From Leifsonia sp. 71-9 (GTDB lineage: Bacteria > Actinomycetota > Actinomycetes > Actinomycetales > Microbacteriaceae), in assembly GCF_001898805.1 (NCBI RefSeq), contig NZ_MKVJ01000021.1, forward strand, positions 506,529 to 570,528: DNA of 64,000 nt. Direction: 5' to 3'. Position 1 is the first letter of the stretch, and every line of letters starts with the position of its first letter. The notes under the pieces are model-generated. The model was given only the letters and a program-made list of their open reading frames with translations, searched no databases and was not told where the DNA came from. This document shows positions 1 through 8,065 of the stretch, piece by piece. The position numbers and the translations under genes are program-made.

Positions 1-392
1 CCCAGGTGCGCAACTCGGTGCTCTCCGGCGCGACCGGCAACTGCCTGCTGTGCGTGGAGGACTACTCGCACCAGTACTCGGCGGCCGCCCTCGGCACGAA
101 GGTGTCGAACACGGTGTTCCAGCGCACGTCGGCGTCGAAGCCCGGATGGCTCATCGTCTGGTCCCGCGGCGCGGGCGACCCGGCGGTCTACACCTCGCTG
201 AGCGCGTTCCAGAGCGCGACGGGCCAGGGCGGCGCGAGCAGCGAGCTGGTCGGCCCGAGCCTGGTGACCGCGACGGGAGCGTTGACCGCCGCCACCCAGG
301 CGCTCACCGGGCCGATCGCCACGGCGCCGCCGGCGCAGGTGACGTCACTCGCCGGGCAGCCCGGCGGGGTCGCCCACCTCGGGGCGTGGTGA
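1..392 (+). CDS. C-terminal part of a probable right-handed beta-helix protein (5' truncated by window)
   Basis: The reading frame is open from the first bases and ends at TGA 390-392, so only about 129 C-terminal residues are visible and the start lies outside. The segment has the short polar strands and the phrase SLSAFQSATGQGG that often closes secreted parallel beta-helix (pectate-lyase-like) proteins, where a last strand is followed by a residue-rich tail. It converges on the flippase gene and overlaps its 3' end by 48 bases. The family assignment rests on style rather than a catalytic motif, so the activity is unknown. Confidence 0.55.
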   Translation, partial: QVRNSVLSGATGNCLLCVEDYSHQYSAAALGTKVSNTVFQRTSASKPGWLIVWSRGAGDPAVYTSLSAFQSATGQGGASSELVGPSLVTATGALTAATQALTGPIATAPPAQVTSLAGQPGGVAHLGAW

Positions 393-1718
393 CGCCGCGG
401 CACGCCGCGCGAGATCGCGCCTGACCCACCAGAAGTTCGGGATCACCTGGCAGAGCAGGACGGCCACCGCCGTTCCGACGACCGGCCCTCCTGCTCCCAG
501 GATCCCGACGAGCCACCACGACAGGCCGAGGTTGAGGGGCACGCTGATCAGGATCGGCCACACCTGGAAGGCGAGCCCCCGCGCGTCCGTCATGTACATC
601 CCGATCGGGTACTTCGCGGCCTGCAGCGTGATGAAGACCACGTAGCCGCCGATCAGCCACGCGTCGAGCGTGATCCGTCCGCCGGAGACGAACGACACCA
701 GCAGCGGCGACACGACGGCGAGGAGCAGCGCGGCGGCCAGGCCGAGCACGGTGAACCAGAGGGTCGGCCGCAGCGGTGACGTCACCGTGCGGTCGGCCCT
801 CGCCCGCGCGAAGATCGGCCACAGCGCGATGCCGGAGGCGGCGATCGTGGCGAGCAGGATGTTGAACAGCTGCGAGGCGAGGTTGTACTGCGCCAGCTCG
901 TCGCCGTGCGTCAGGTGGCTGAGCAGCAGCCGGTCGGTCTGCATCGCGATCGGCAGCGCGATCATCTGCACGAGCATCGGCCAGGCGATGCTGCGCGTGC
1001 GGACGCCGGGGTAGCGCTTGGGGTGCAGGGCCTCCGTCAGCGCGCGCCCCAGCTGCGGCCGCAGTGCGCGCGAGGCGAGCACCAGGCAGAGGATGGAGCA
1101 CGCCGCGCTGGCGATGAAGGAGTAGACCGCGATCGCGGACTCGGCGGGCAGCGCGAGCAGGGCGGAGCCCCCGACGAGCACGAGGATGATCGGCGCGACC
1201 ACCGCCTGCGTCGCCACCTGGAGCGCGTTGCGTCCCAGGCCGATGAGCAGCCGCGGCCCGATCGCCAGCGGCAGGGCGACGCCGAAGATCACACCGCAGA
1301 CGAGTGCGGCGACGCTGCCGCCGCCCGGGAGGAGCCCGGCGCCGAGCAGTGTCGGCCACAGCCCGAGCACGCTGATCAGGATGCTGACGGCGACCACGAC
1401 GAGACCGGACACGGTCAGGATGCGGATGGTGGTGGCGATCGTGCGGCGCAGCGTCTCGTCGCGCCGCGGGTCGTCCGACGCCGCGACGGCGTTGATCAGC
1501 ACGGCGCCCATCCCGAGGTCGGCGAACGGGAGCAGTGCGGGCAGCGCGGTGAGCAGGCCGTATTGCGCGTACGCGGCGACCCCGAAGTTCTCGATGATGA
1601 TGCGGCTGGTCACGATCCCGAGCAGTCCCGAGATCCCCATGACGACGACCTTGGCCGCGGCGGTGGAGCCCACCGCGGTGACCATCCGGCTCCGGGGCCG
1701 CGTCGCGACGTGCGTCAT
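345..1718 (-). CDS. Wzx-type polysaccharide flippase (MATE/MOP superfamily membrane protein)
   Basis: This 457-residue protein is almost entirely hydrophobic, with about 12-14 predicted membrane segments starting near residue 17. It fits the oligosaccharidyl-lipid flippases that move undecaprenyl-linked repeat units across the membrane. The N-terminal stretch GISGLLGIVTSRIIIENFG is the usual first helix with a conserved Gly/Arg/Asn pattern. The start ATG at 1718 overlaps the stop of the upstream glycosyltransferase (ATGA), so it is translationally coupled as the last gene of a five-gene minus-strand operon. Which glycan it exports is inferred from context only. Confidence 0.88.
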   Translation of the reverse strand: MTHVATRPRSRMVTAVGSTAAAKVVVMGISGLLGIVTSRIIIENFGVAAYAQYGLLTALPALLPFADLGMGAVLINAVAASDDPRRDETLRRTIATTIRILTVSGLVVVAVSILISVLGLWPTLLGAGLLPGGGSVAALVCGVIFGVALPLAIGPRLLIGLGRNALQVATQAVVAPIILVLVGGSALLALPAESAIAVYSFIASAACSILCLVLASRALRPQLGRALTEALHPKRYPGVRTRSIAWPMLVQMIALPIAMQTDRLLLSHLTHGDELAQYNLASQLFNILLATIAASGIALWPIFARARADRTVTSPLRPTLWFTVLGLAAALLLAVVSPLLVSFVSGGRITLDAWLIGGYVVFITLQAAKYPIGMYMTDARGLAFQVWPILISVPLNLGLSWWLVGILGAGGPVVGTAVAVLLCQVIPNFWWVRRDLARRAAASPRPEVGDPAGLPGE

Positions 1719-2812
1719 GCGGGGACGACCGTCCGGCCGAACAGCGCGCGGTCGGCGGCGAGCCGGCCGTCCTCGCCCGGCAGCGTCGCGAGGATGCGCG
1801 TCGCGTCGGCGGAAGCGTCGGCCTCCGTTCCGAGCCTCCCGGCGATGGCCGAGGCCCACGCGGCGGGGGAGGCGTCCGGTGCGAGCACGGCGTGGCCGTT
1901 GTCGCTCAACCACTCCGCCAGCCCGGTCTCGGTGCTCGTGACAACCCGGGCGCCGTGCGCGAGCGCCTCGACGATCGGCAGCCCGAGCTGCTCGCGCCAG
2001 AGAGGCCGCGGCTGGGAGGGCAGGACGACCGTCCGTGCCGCGCGCAGCTCGCGGTGGATGGTCTCCCGCGGCGGGTCGACCAGCAGCGTGATCGTGGGAT
2101 CGGCGGCGGCCGCACGGCGCACCTCCTCCTCCAGGGGACCCGTGCCGACGATCAGGAGGGACGCGCCCGGTCGGCCGTCGCGCACCGCCGGCCACGCGGC
2201 GAGCACGAGGGGGAGGCCCTTGCGCTCGCTGAGCGACCCCAGGAACAGGACCCGGTCGGCGAGCCGTGCCGCGGGGGCGCAGTCGCAGGGCGCCGGGAGG
2301 GCCGGCACCAGCAGCGCGTCCTCCTTCGGCGCGAAGCGGCGCGCATACACGTCGCGGGCCCCGGAGGTCCCGAACGCGACCCGGTCGATGCGTCGCCACA
2401 GCGAACGGGCGAGTGCGAGCTCCACGCGTCGGCGCAGGCGCGAGCGCAGCCGCGGCGCGCGCACGGCGAAGACGTCCAGGTTGCCGATCGCGTACGTCAC
2501 CACGGTGGGTGGCCGCCGCCCGGCCACCCGCGCCAGCCGGACGGCCAGCAGCACGGTCGCGGTGCGCGGAAGGGAGGCGAGGTCGAGCGGCTCGTTGACC
2601 TCGAGTTCGGTCCAGCGTCCCCGGAACGCCAGCACGGCCCCGCGCAGGAGCCCGGCGTGGACGAGGTCGAGCCCGGCGGCGAGCCGCTGGTCGAAGTCGT
2701 AGCGGCGGCGGCGGTAGACGATGCTCGCCGGCTCCAGCGCGTGCGCCCGCTCCAGGTGCGCGGTGCGGACCTGGTCGTACAGCCGCACCCGCGGGTGCAG
2801 GAGCGCGGTCAC
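1715..2812 (-). CDS. GT4-type glycosyltransferase
   Basis: This 365-residue protein has the C-terminal GT-B half of family 4 enzymes: FLGSLSERKGLPLVL (the sugar-nucleotide domain entry) and, further on, EQLGLPIVEALAHGARVV, the E-x7-E-like donor-binding segment. The N-terminal half is Arg-rich, with little obvious membrane character. The GTG start at 2812 is chosen because it overlaps the stop of the preceding gene (GTGA); in-frame codons upstream lie inside that gene. It presumably adds one sugar to the lipid-linked repeat unit. Donor and acceptor are not predictable. Confidence 0.85.
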   Translation of the reverse strand: MTALLHPRVRLYDQVRTAHLERAHALEPASIVYRRRRYDFDQRLAAGLDLVHAGLLRGAVLAFRGRWTELEVNEPLDLASLPRTATVLLAVRLARVAGRRPPTVVTYAIGNLDVFAVRAPRLRSRLRRRVELALARSLWRRIDRVAFGTSGARDVYARRFAPKEDALLVPALPAPCDCAPAARLADRVLFLGSLSERKGLPLVLAAWPAVRDGRPGASLLIVGTGPLEEEVRRAAAADPTITLLVDPPRETIHRELRAARTVVLPSQPRPLWREQLGLPIVEALAHGARVVTSTETGLAEWLSDNGHAVLAPDASPAAWASAIAGRLGTEADASADATRILATLPGEDGRLAADRALFGRTVVPA

Positions 2813-3804
2813 GTGGTGCGCTCCCGGTGGGCGTACTCCTGGTAGACGCGCCCCACGGCGCCCGACACCATCCCGGCGCCGCGGTAGACGCCGCGCTGCC
2901 CGCGCGCCCGGTGCCGCAGGTCGCCGGTGACGGATCCCACCGCCCAGCGGCAGAGTCCGAGCACGACCCGCCCGGCGCCTCCCGCGGCCCGGCGCAGGCG
3001 GACTCCCGCGCGACGCGGCCCGGCGGGCGCCAGCAGCGCATCCACCACCGCGGCGGTGTTGCCGTGGCTGAACGAGCGGTGCAGCAGCCAGCGGCGTTGC
3101 AGCCGGTCGGCCGGCCACTCGTCGTCGAGCACGGCCTCGTCGCACCAGACGATGCGGCCGCCCGCGCGGACGAGCTGGCGCGTGAACAGGTTGTCCTCGC
3201 CGCCCGACAGGCCGAGGGTCTCGTCGAACCGCAGTCCGATGGCGCTCAGGAAGGTCCGGTCGAGCAGGAGGTTGTTGGTTGCGGCGATGGCGAGCGTGTC
3301 GCCGGTGCGGTGGCGCGGCCGGCGCAGGAAGTCACCGGCGACCACCCAGGTGTCGGTGCCCTCGGGATACTCGGAGATCACCCGTCCCATGACCGCGGCC
3401 GGGCGGAGGTCGGCGTACGTCTCGGCGAGGCGGACGAGCCAGCCCGGCCGCACGCGCTCGTCGTCGTCGATGAAGACGATCAGCTCGCGATCCGCCGTCT
3501 CGTCCAGCGCCCGGTTGCGGGCCGCGGCGATGCCACGGCGGTGCTCGGCGACGTAGCGGATGCGGGGCGACGCCACCGCCTCCACCACCGGGCGCGCGCT
3601 GCCGGCGGGGTCGTTGTCGATCACGAGCAGCTCGGCGGCCATGGCGGATGCGGCGTCCAGTTCCACCAGCTGGCCGAGGAGCTCCGGGAGCACCGCGGAC
3701 AGCAGGTGCGGGCGCTTGTAGGTGAGCACGACGACGGACAGCGTGCCGGTCGCGGTGGCGAGGGCGGAGGCGGAGCCGCGGGCGACGCCGGTCTCCTGGC
3801 TCAT
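2809..3804 (-). CDS. GT2-family glycosyltransferase
   Basis: This 331-residue protein begins with the GT-A fold signature: SVVVLTYKRP (about residues 23-32), VIDNDPAG (61-68) and the metal-binding acidic run FIDDDERVRPGW (111-122). GGEDNLFTRQL further on is the usual acceptor/base region of GT2 enzymes. No long membrane helices are seen, so it should act at the cytoplasmic face on lipid-linked glycan. ATGA overlaps join it to the genes on both sides. The sugar specificity is unknown. Confidence 0.88.
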   Translation of the reverse strand: MSQETGVARGSASALATATGTLSVVVLTYKRPHLLSAVLPELLGQLVELDAASAMAAELLVIDNDPAGSARPVVEAVASPRIRYVAEHRRGIAAARNRALDETADRELIVFIDDDERVRPGWLVRLAETYADLRPAAVMGRVISEYPEGTDTWVVAGDFLRRPRHRTGDTLAIAATNNLLLDRTFLSAIGLRFDETLGLSGGEDNLFTRQLVRAGGRIVWCDEAVLDDEWPADRLQRRWLLHRSFSHGNTAAVVDALLAPAGPRRAGVRLRRAAGGAGRVVLGLCRWAVGSVTGDLRHRARGQRGVYRGAGMVSGAVGRVYQEYAHRERTT

Positions 3805-4889
3805 CGCCGGGCTCCCTGGGTCACAGTGTCCGGGACGACCGGCACGGGCGCGGAGTGCGGGCGGCGCACGGCGACGGCGCGGCGATAGGCGCGGACGTGC
3901 TCGCTGCCGGTGCGCTCCCAGCCGCGCGCCGAGAGGTCCGGCGACCCGGAGCGCCGGGAGTCCCGCACCGCCGCCAGCGCGTCGAGGAGGGCCGACGCGG
4001 ACAGCTCGCCGTCGAAGAACAGGACCCAACCGCGGCCGACCTCGGCGGAGAGCGCCTCGTTGACCTCGTTCCGGGGCACGAGCACGGGCCGGTCCAGGGA
4101 GAGCGCCGCCAGCACGCCTCCCGAGTTGTGCATGAAGCGGTAGGGCAGCACCACCAGCTCGGCCGCCGTCACCGCCGTCACGAGCTCCGCGTCGTCGAGG
4201 TGGCGCAGGGTGGCGTGGATGCCGGAGGAGGGGTGCGCCGCGCTCGTGACGACCGTCTTCAGCGCGTCGCTCGTCGGGCGTCCCCCGATGGTCATCGTCA
4301 GGCCCGGGTCCACCGCGCGGGCGGTGTCGAACGCGGCGATGAGAGTCTCCACCCCTTTGTACCGGCGGATGAGGCCGGTGAACGCGACGCGCCGGTCGAC
4401 GGCCGCGGCGCGGGGGAACGGCGCGAACCAGTCGCGGTAGTGGCCGTGCGGGATGAGCGCGACCGCGGCTCCTTCCGGCACGGGGGTGCGGTCGTTGAGC
4501 ACGATCCGCAGCGTCGTCATCCGGTCGATCAGCGACAGCAGGGCGCGCTCCCGCCGGTTCAGCCCGTCCGGGAGGCCCACGTTGTGCACGGTCCGCACGA
4601 TCGGGATGCGCAGCAGCGCCAGCTTGGCGAGGAACAGCAGCACGAGGAGCTGGCGCGCCGCCATCCGCAGCGGCGTGCGCCCTCCCACCAGGATCTCCGG
4701 CCAGTGCGAGTGGTACACGTCGAAGCGTCCGAGCAGGGCGGTGCGCCACGAGAACGTCAGGACCGTCACCCCCGGCTGCTCGCGCAGCGAGCGCGCGAGC
4801 ATGACGAGGTAGGGGTTCGTCGTCGGCCGGGGGACGGGGAAGGACTGCAGGACGGTGAGGCCGTCCCGCCCGGGGTCACGCGGGGACAT
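3801..4889 (-). CDS. GT-B type glycosyltransferase of the exopolysaccharide operon
   Basis: This 362-residue protein opens with VLQSFPVPRPTTNPYLVMLARSL and contains VYHSHWPE, an N-domain acceptor-site pattern seen in GT4/GumK-like enzymes. It is followed by FTGLIRRYKGVETLIAAF in the donor domain and LVVLPYRFMHNSGGVLAALS near the C-terminus. The start ATG at 4889 lies 14 bases inside the upstream adenylate-forming gene, indicating translational coupling. It is likely one of the sugar-adding steps. GumK (a glucuronosyltransferase) is only a structural analogy; the actual donor is unknown. Confidence 0.8.
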   Translation of the reverse strand: MSPRDPGRDGLTVLQSFPVPRPTTNPYLVMLARSLREQPGVTVLTFSWRTALLGRFDVYHSHWPEILVGGRTPLRMAARQLLVLLFLAKLALLRIPIVRTVHNVGLPDGLNRRERALLSLIDRMTTLRIVLNDRTPVPEGAAVALIPHGHYRDWFAPFPRAAAVDRRVAFTGLIRRYKGVETLIAAFDTARAVDPGLTMTIGGRPTSDALKTVVTSAAHPSSGIHATLRHLDDAELVTAVTAAELVVLPYRFMHNSGGVLAALSLDRPVLVPRNEVNEALSAEVGRGWVLFFDGELSASALLDALAAVRDSRRSGSPDLSARGWERTGSEHVRAYRRAVAVRRPHSAPVPVVPDTVTQGARR

Positions 4890-6207
4890 CGCTGCGGATG
4901 TAGCGGATCTTGCCGCCGTCGTGGGGGATCGACGTCACCAGCTCGAGCCGCACCGGCACGGCGCCGCGGACGATGTCGCGGATGCGGTCGACGGAGTGCT
5001 CGATCGCGCTCACCGCGTGCTCGTCGGGCGCGGGCACGCACCGGACGACGATGGAGTAGTCGGCCAGCTGGTGCACCTGGAACTGCCGCACGTCGTCGAC
5101 GGCGTTGCTGAACAGCTGGGTCAGCCCCTCGCCGGCCACGACCCGTCCGTCGGGCAGGTGCAGGGCCTCCGACACCCGGCCGACGACGTTGGCGATCCGG
5201 GGGAGGGTGACGCCGCACGCGCACACCCCGGGGATGGTCGTGGTGCGGTCCCCGAGGCGGTAGCGGATGAGCGGGAAGACGCGGTTGGTGAGGTCGGTGG
5301 CGACTGTCTCGCCCACCTGTCCCGGCAGCACCTGGCGGTCGTCGGGGCCGAGGACCTCGATCACCCGGACGTCGGCGAAGGTGTGCATCCCCTCCGCCTC
5401 CCGGCACTCGCCCGCCATCCACGGGATCTCGGCGGAACGGTAGTGGTCGTAGACGGGGGCGCCGAAGGTGCTCTCGATGAGCGCGCGCTGCGCCGGAGTG
5501 ACCGGTGCGGCCGTGACGGCGACCGCCGTGGGCGCGTGGAACGCGATGCCGGACCGCTCGAGGAACGACGCGAGCTCGACGATCCCGCCCACGTAGCCGA
5601 CGAGCACCTCGGGCTTGCTGCTCTCCCACTGGGAGAGGAACTCGCTCACCGAGTTCTCGTCCATCCGGTAGGCGTCGAGCTGGATGCGCCGCGACGGCCA
5701 CCACTGCAGGTCGTGCTTGCGCATGGCGTTCTTGGACTTGACCTGGCGCGAGACGATCGCGACGTTGTCGGACGGGTGCACGCCCCACCAGCTGAACAGG
5801 CGCCACTCGATCGTGCGCGTGGGCGTGCGCAGATCGCGCAGCAGCTTGAGCGGCTCGCCGGTGCTCCCGCCCGAGGTGGAGATGAGGCTGTTCTCGGGGG
5901 TGGCCTCGGTCGAGCGGATGTCCTCGAAGTGCGCGCGCACGTCCGCCTTGTGCACGATCGGGAGCGAGGGGAACGCGGCCGGGTCGGCGAGGTCGGCGGG
6001 GGTGAGGCCCGCGTCGCGGTAGAGGTCGCGGTAGAAGCGGGTGTTCTCGTACGCGAACCGCGCGTGGTCGATGGCCCGGCGGGCCTGCAGTGCGGCCAGC
6101 TCCTGCGGTTCGAGGGACTGGTCGTGCAGGAGACGCTCGAACATCGCGCGGTTGTCGCGGAGGAAGAGATCCCGTTTCATGTCGAACATGAATCGGCGAA
6201 AGCTCAC
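4876..6207 (-). CDS. CapK/PaaK-like adenylate-forming enzyme
   Basis: This 443-residue protein resembles the phenylacetate-CoA ligase/CapK branch of the ANL superfamily. It has the phosphate-binding loop TSGGSTGEP at 111-119, YRSAE at 256-260, FPLIRYRLGD at 311-320 with the ATP-ribose Asp, and GRVSEAL at 343-349. A small CACG cysteine pair sits at about 329-332. The GTG start at 6207 follows an AGGGAGG ribosome site about five bases upstream. In capsule loci such proteins are thought to activate an acyl or amino-acid group that decorates the glycan. The substrate and carrier are not evident here. It is the first gene of the minus-strand operon. Confidence 0.8.
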   Translation of the reverse strand: MSFRRFMFDMKRDLFLRDNRAMFERLLHDQSLEPQELAALQARRAIDHARFAYENTRFYRDLYRDAGLTPADLADPAAFPSLPIVHKADVRAHFEDIRSTEATPENSLISTSGGSTGEPLKLLRDLRTPTRTIEWRLFSWWGVHPSDNVAIVSRQVKSKNAMRKHDLQWWPSRRIQLDAYRMDENSVSEFLSQWESSKPEVLVGYVGGIVELASFLERSGIAFHAPTAVAVTAAPVTPAQRALIESTFGAPVYDHYRSAEIPWMAGECREAEGMHTFADVRVIEVLGPDDRQVLPGQVGETVATDLTNRVFPLIRYRLGDRTTTIPGVCACGVTLPRIANVVGRVSEALHLPDGRVVAGEGLTQLFSNAVDDVRQFQVHQLADYSIVVRCVPAPDEHAVSAIEHSVDRIRDIVRGAVPVRLELVTSIPHDGGKIRYIRSDVPA

Positions 6208-6286
6208 GGCGTCCTCCCTGGTCGGGTTCGGGTAGATTCGACGCGCCGGCAGCAGCCGGTGATCTGCCCAGGATATTCTGAATAGG

Positions 6287-6308
6287 CTCGAAAGCGAAGT
6301 TTTCTCAC
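6287..6308 (-). promoter_or_regulatory. GTGAG-type motif upstream of the CapK-like gene
   Basis: Read on the minus strand, the sequence begins GTGAGAAAACTTCGCTTTC and lies about 80 bases before the CapK-like start, in the AT-richer divergent spacer 6208-6328. The same core occurs at 22770 (16 of 19 bases) and at 15655 (14 of 19), also between exopolysaccharide genes. The minus-strand block CCCCCAATA just upstream is shared with the 15655 site. A downstream TATTCAG could be a -10 element. It may be an operator or part of a promoter. Confidence 0.45.
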
Positions 6309-6328
6309 CTTTATTGGGGGTATCCGGC

Positions 6329-7285
6329 ATGAGTCCCGCGGCGGGCGCGACGGCGGTGGTCGTCGTGAACTTCGCCGCCTCGAGCCTGATCGCCGACAAT
6401 CTGGCCGGGCTCGCGTCCGAACGGCCGGACTGCCTGGTCGTCCTCGTCGACAGCTACTCGGACGAGCGGGAGCGGGCCAGGGCACGCGCCCTCGCCGCCG
6501 ACCGTGGATGGGAGTTCGTCGCGCCGTCCGGCAACGTCGGTTTCGGCGGCGGCTGCAACCGGGGCGCGGAGCGCGCGCTCGAGCTCGGCGCCGCGCGCAT
6601 CCTGCTGCTGAATCCGGACGCACGGCTCACCCCCGGTGCCCTGGCGCGCCTGGAGGAGGAGGTCGAGGCGGACCCGCTGGCCCTGGTCGCGCCGCGCGTC
6701 GACCGCCCCGACGGGTCCGTGTGGTCCGTCGGCTCGGACCTCTACCTGGCCGATGGGCGCATCCGCTCGCCGCGGGCCCGGCCGGCCCACCCCGGCGCGG
6801 AGCGCGCGTTCTGGCTGAGCGGGGCGTGCCTCCTGCTGAGCCGGGAGCTGTGGCAGGAGCTCGGGGGGTTCCGCGACGGGTACTTCCTGTACTGGGAGGA
6901 CGTCGACCTGTCCTGGCGCGTCGTGGCGGCCGGCCACCGCCTGGTGGTGCGGGAGGATGCCGTCGTCGTCCACGCGGAGGGCGGCACGCAGGCGGCGTCC
7001 GGGCGGCAGGCGTCGGGCGAGCCCAAGTCCGACACCTACTACGTCCACAACATCCGCAACCGGTTCCTGTTCGCCCGGCTCAACCTCCCGGACGCGGACG
7101 TCGCGCGGTGGCGCGCCCTGCCGTTGTCGCTGCGGATCGCGTGGGAGGTGCTCCTCCAGGGCGGGCGGCGCCAGCTGCTGCGACGCCCCGGTCTGCTGCT
7201 GCTGGCCTGGCGGGCGGTGCACGCCGGACGCCGGCTGACGGACCCCACCAACAGGGGCCAGAAAGATGAGAATTCCTCGCGGTAA
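6329..7285 (+). CDS. GT2-family glycosyltransferase (rhamnosyltransferase-like)
   Basis: This 318-residue GT-A protein has VVVVNFAASSL near the N-terminus, GNVGFGGGCNRGAERA (about 68-83) and LLNPDARL (93-100) as the DxD-type donor site, then FRDGYFLYWEDVDLSWR with the catalytic acidic pair. This arrangement matches RfbF/WbbL-type rhamnosyltransferases. ATG 6329 is preferred over an upstream TTG at 6314 because GGGGG lies eight bases before it. It is transcribed divergently from the CapK-like operon. Rhamnosyl specificity is a family-based guess. Confidence 0.85.
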   Translation: MSPAAGATAVVVVNFAASSLIADNLAGLASERPDCLVVLVDSYSDERERARARALAADRGWEFVAPSGNVGFGGGCNRGAERALELGAARILLLNPDARLTPGALARLEEEVEADPLALVAPRVDRPDGSVWSVGSDLYLADGRIRSPRARPAHPGAERAFWLSGACLLLSRELWQELGGFRDGYFLYWEDVDLSWRVVAAGHRLVVREDAVVVHAEGGTQAASGRQASGEPKSDTYYVHNIRNRFLFARLNLPDADVARWRALPLSLRIAWEVLLQGGRRQLLRRPGLLLLAWRAVHAGRRLTDPTNRGQKDENSSR

Positions 7286-7332
7286 ACTGCTGTGGCACGG
7301 AATACCCGACACCGTGCACTGGGAGCGTACCC

Positions 7333-7989
7333 ATGACCACTCCGGCCGACCAGAACGACGAGCCACCGCGCCGTCGCATCATCCCGTGGATCGCGGGCGG
7401 CAGCGCCGCCGTCCTGTGCGCCGCCGGCATCGCCTGGGGCGTGGCATCCGCCCAGTCGTCCGCGCCGGCGCCCTCGCACACGCTGGTGGCGGTCGGAACG
7501 CCGATCCCCAGCGTCCCGCCGATCACGGGCCCGACGACGTCGCCGAGCGCGTCCTCGAAGGACCCGGCCGCGACCACCGCGCCGACGCCCGATCCCCGCT
7601 TCGGCGCCGCAGTCGCCAAGACCGTCTCGACGGGCGACAGCAGCTCCTTCGGCGGCCAGGTGGCGGTCACGGTCTCGCCCTTCACCGCGGTGACCGTCTC
7701 CGCGTCGGGTCCCGGCGAGGTGAGCGGCCCCGGCATGAAGGCGACCGTCGTCGTCCGCAACGGCGGCTCGACGCCCGTCGACCTCAGCTCGATCAGCGTC
7801 AACGGATACTACGGCGACGACTACACGCCCGCTTCGCCGGTCGCGTCCGAGACGACGGGCCTCACCGGCTCCCTCGCCGCCGGCGACCAGGCCACCGGCT
7901 CGTACGTCTTCTCGGTGCCGAAGGACGCGCAGTCCGCGTTCCGCGTGACCGTGGGCAGCGGCGCCTCCCCGATCGTCCTCGTCAAGTAG
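7333..7989 (+). CDS. Membrane-anchored extracytoplasmic protein of unknown function
   Basis: This 218-residue protein has a charged cytoplasmic N-terminus (to about 16), one membrane segment (IIPWIAGGSAAVLCAAGIAWGV) and a Pro/Thr/Ser-rich linker. A C-terminal beta-rich domain (about 95-218) carries KATVVVRNGGSTPVDLSSISV, reminiscent of DUF4352-like immunoglobulin-type folds. A GGGAGCG ribosome site precedes ATG 7333. It follows the glycosyltransferase by 47 bases and is closed by a strong terminator. A structural or accessory role in export is possible but unproven. Confidence 0.7.
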   Translation: MTTPADQNDEPPRRRIIPWIAGGSAAVLCAAGIAWGVASAQSSAPAPSHTLVAVGTPIPSVPPITGPTTSPSASSKDPAATTAPTPDPRFGAAVAKTVSTGDSSSFGGQVAVTVSPFTAVTVSASGPGEVSGPGMKATVVVRNGGSTPVDLSSISVNGYYGDDYTPASPVASETTGLTGSLAAGDQATGSYVFSVPKDAQSAFRVTVGSGASPIVLVK

Positions 7990-8027
7990 CCCGGCCGGGC
8001 CGCCGAGGCCAGGCGCACGCACGCAGA

Positions 8028-8059
8028 AGCCCCGCCGCTCCCCCGGGAGCGGCGGGGCT
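8028..8059. terminator. Bidirectional intrinsic terminator
   Basis: A perfect 15-bp inverted repeat, AGCCCCGCCGCTCCC paired with GGGAGCGGCGGGGCT, is separated by two bases and followed by TTTCT on the plus strand. It sits between the convergent genes ending at 7989 and 8066 and can serve both. Confidence 0.85.
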
Positions 8060-8065
8060 TTCTCG

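Noticed and set aside
304-1359. Long alternative frame overlapping the flippase gene
   Set aside because: Arg/Ala-rich shadow translation. The membrane-protein frame has coherent helices and ATGA coupling to its neighbour.
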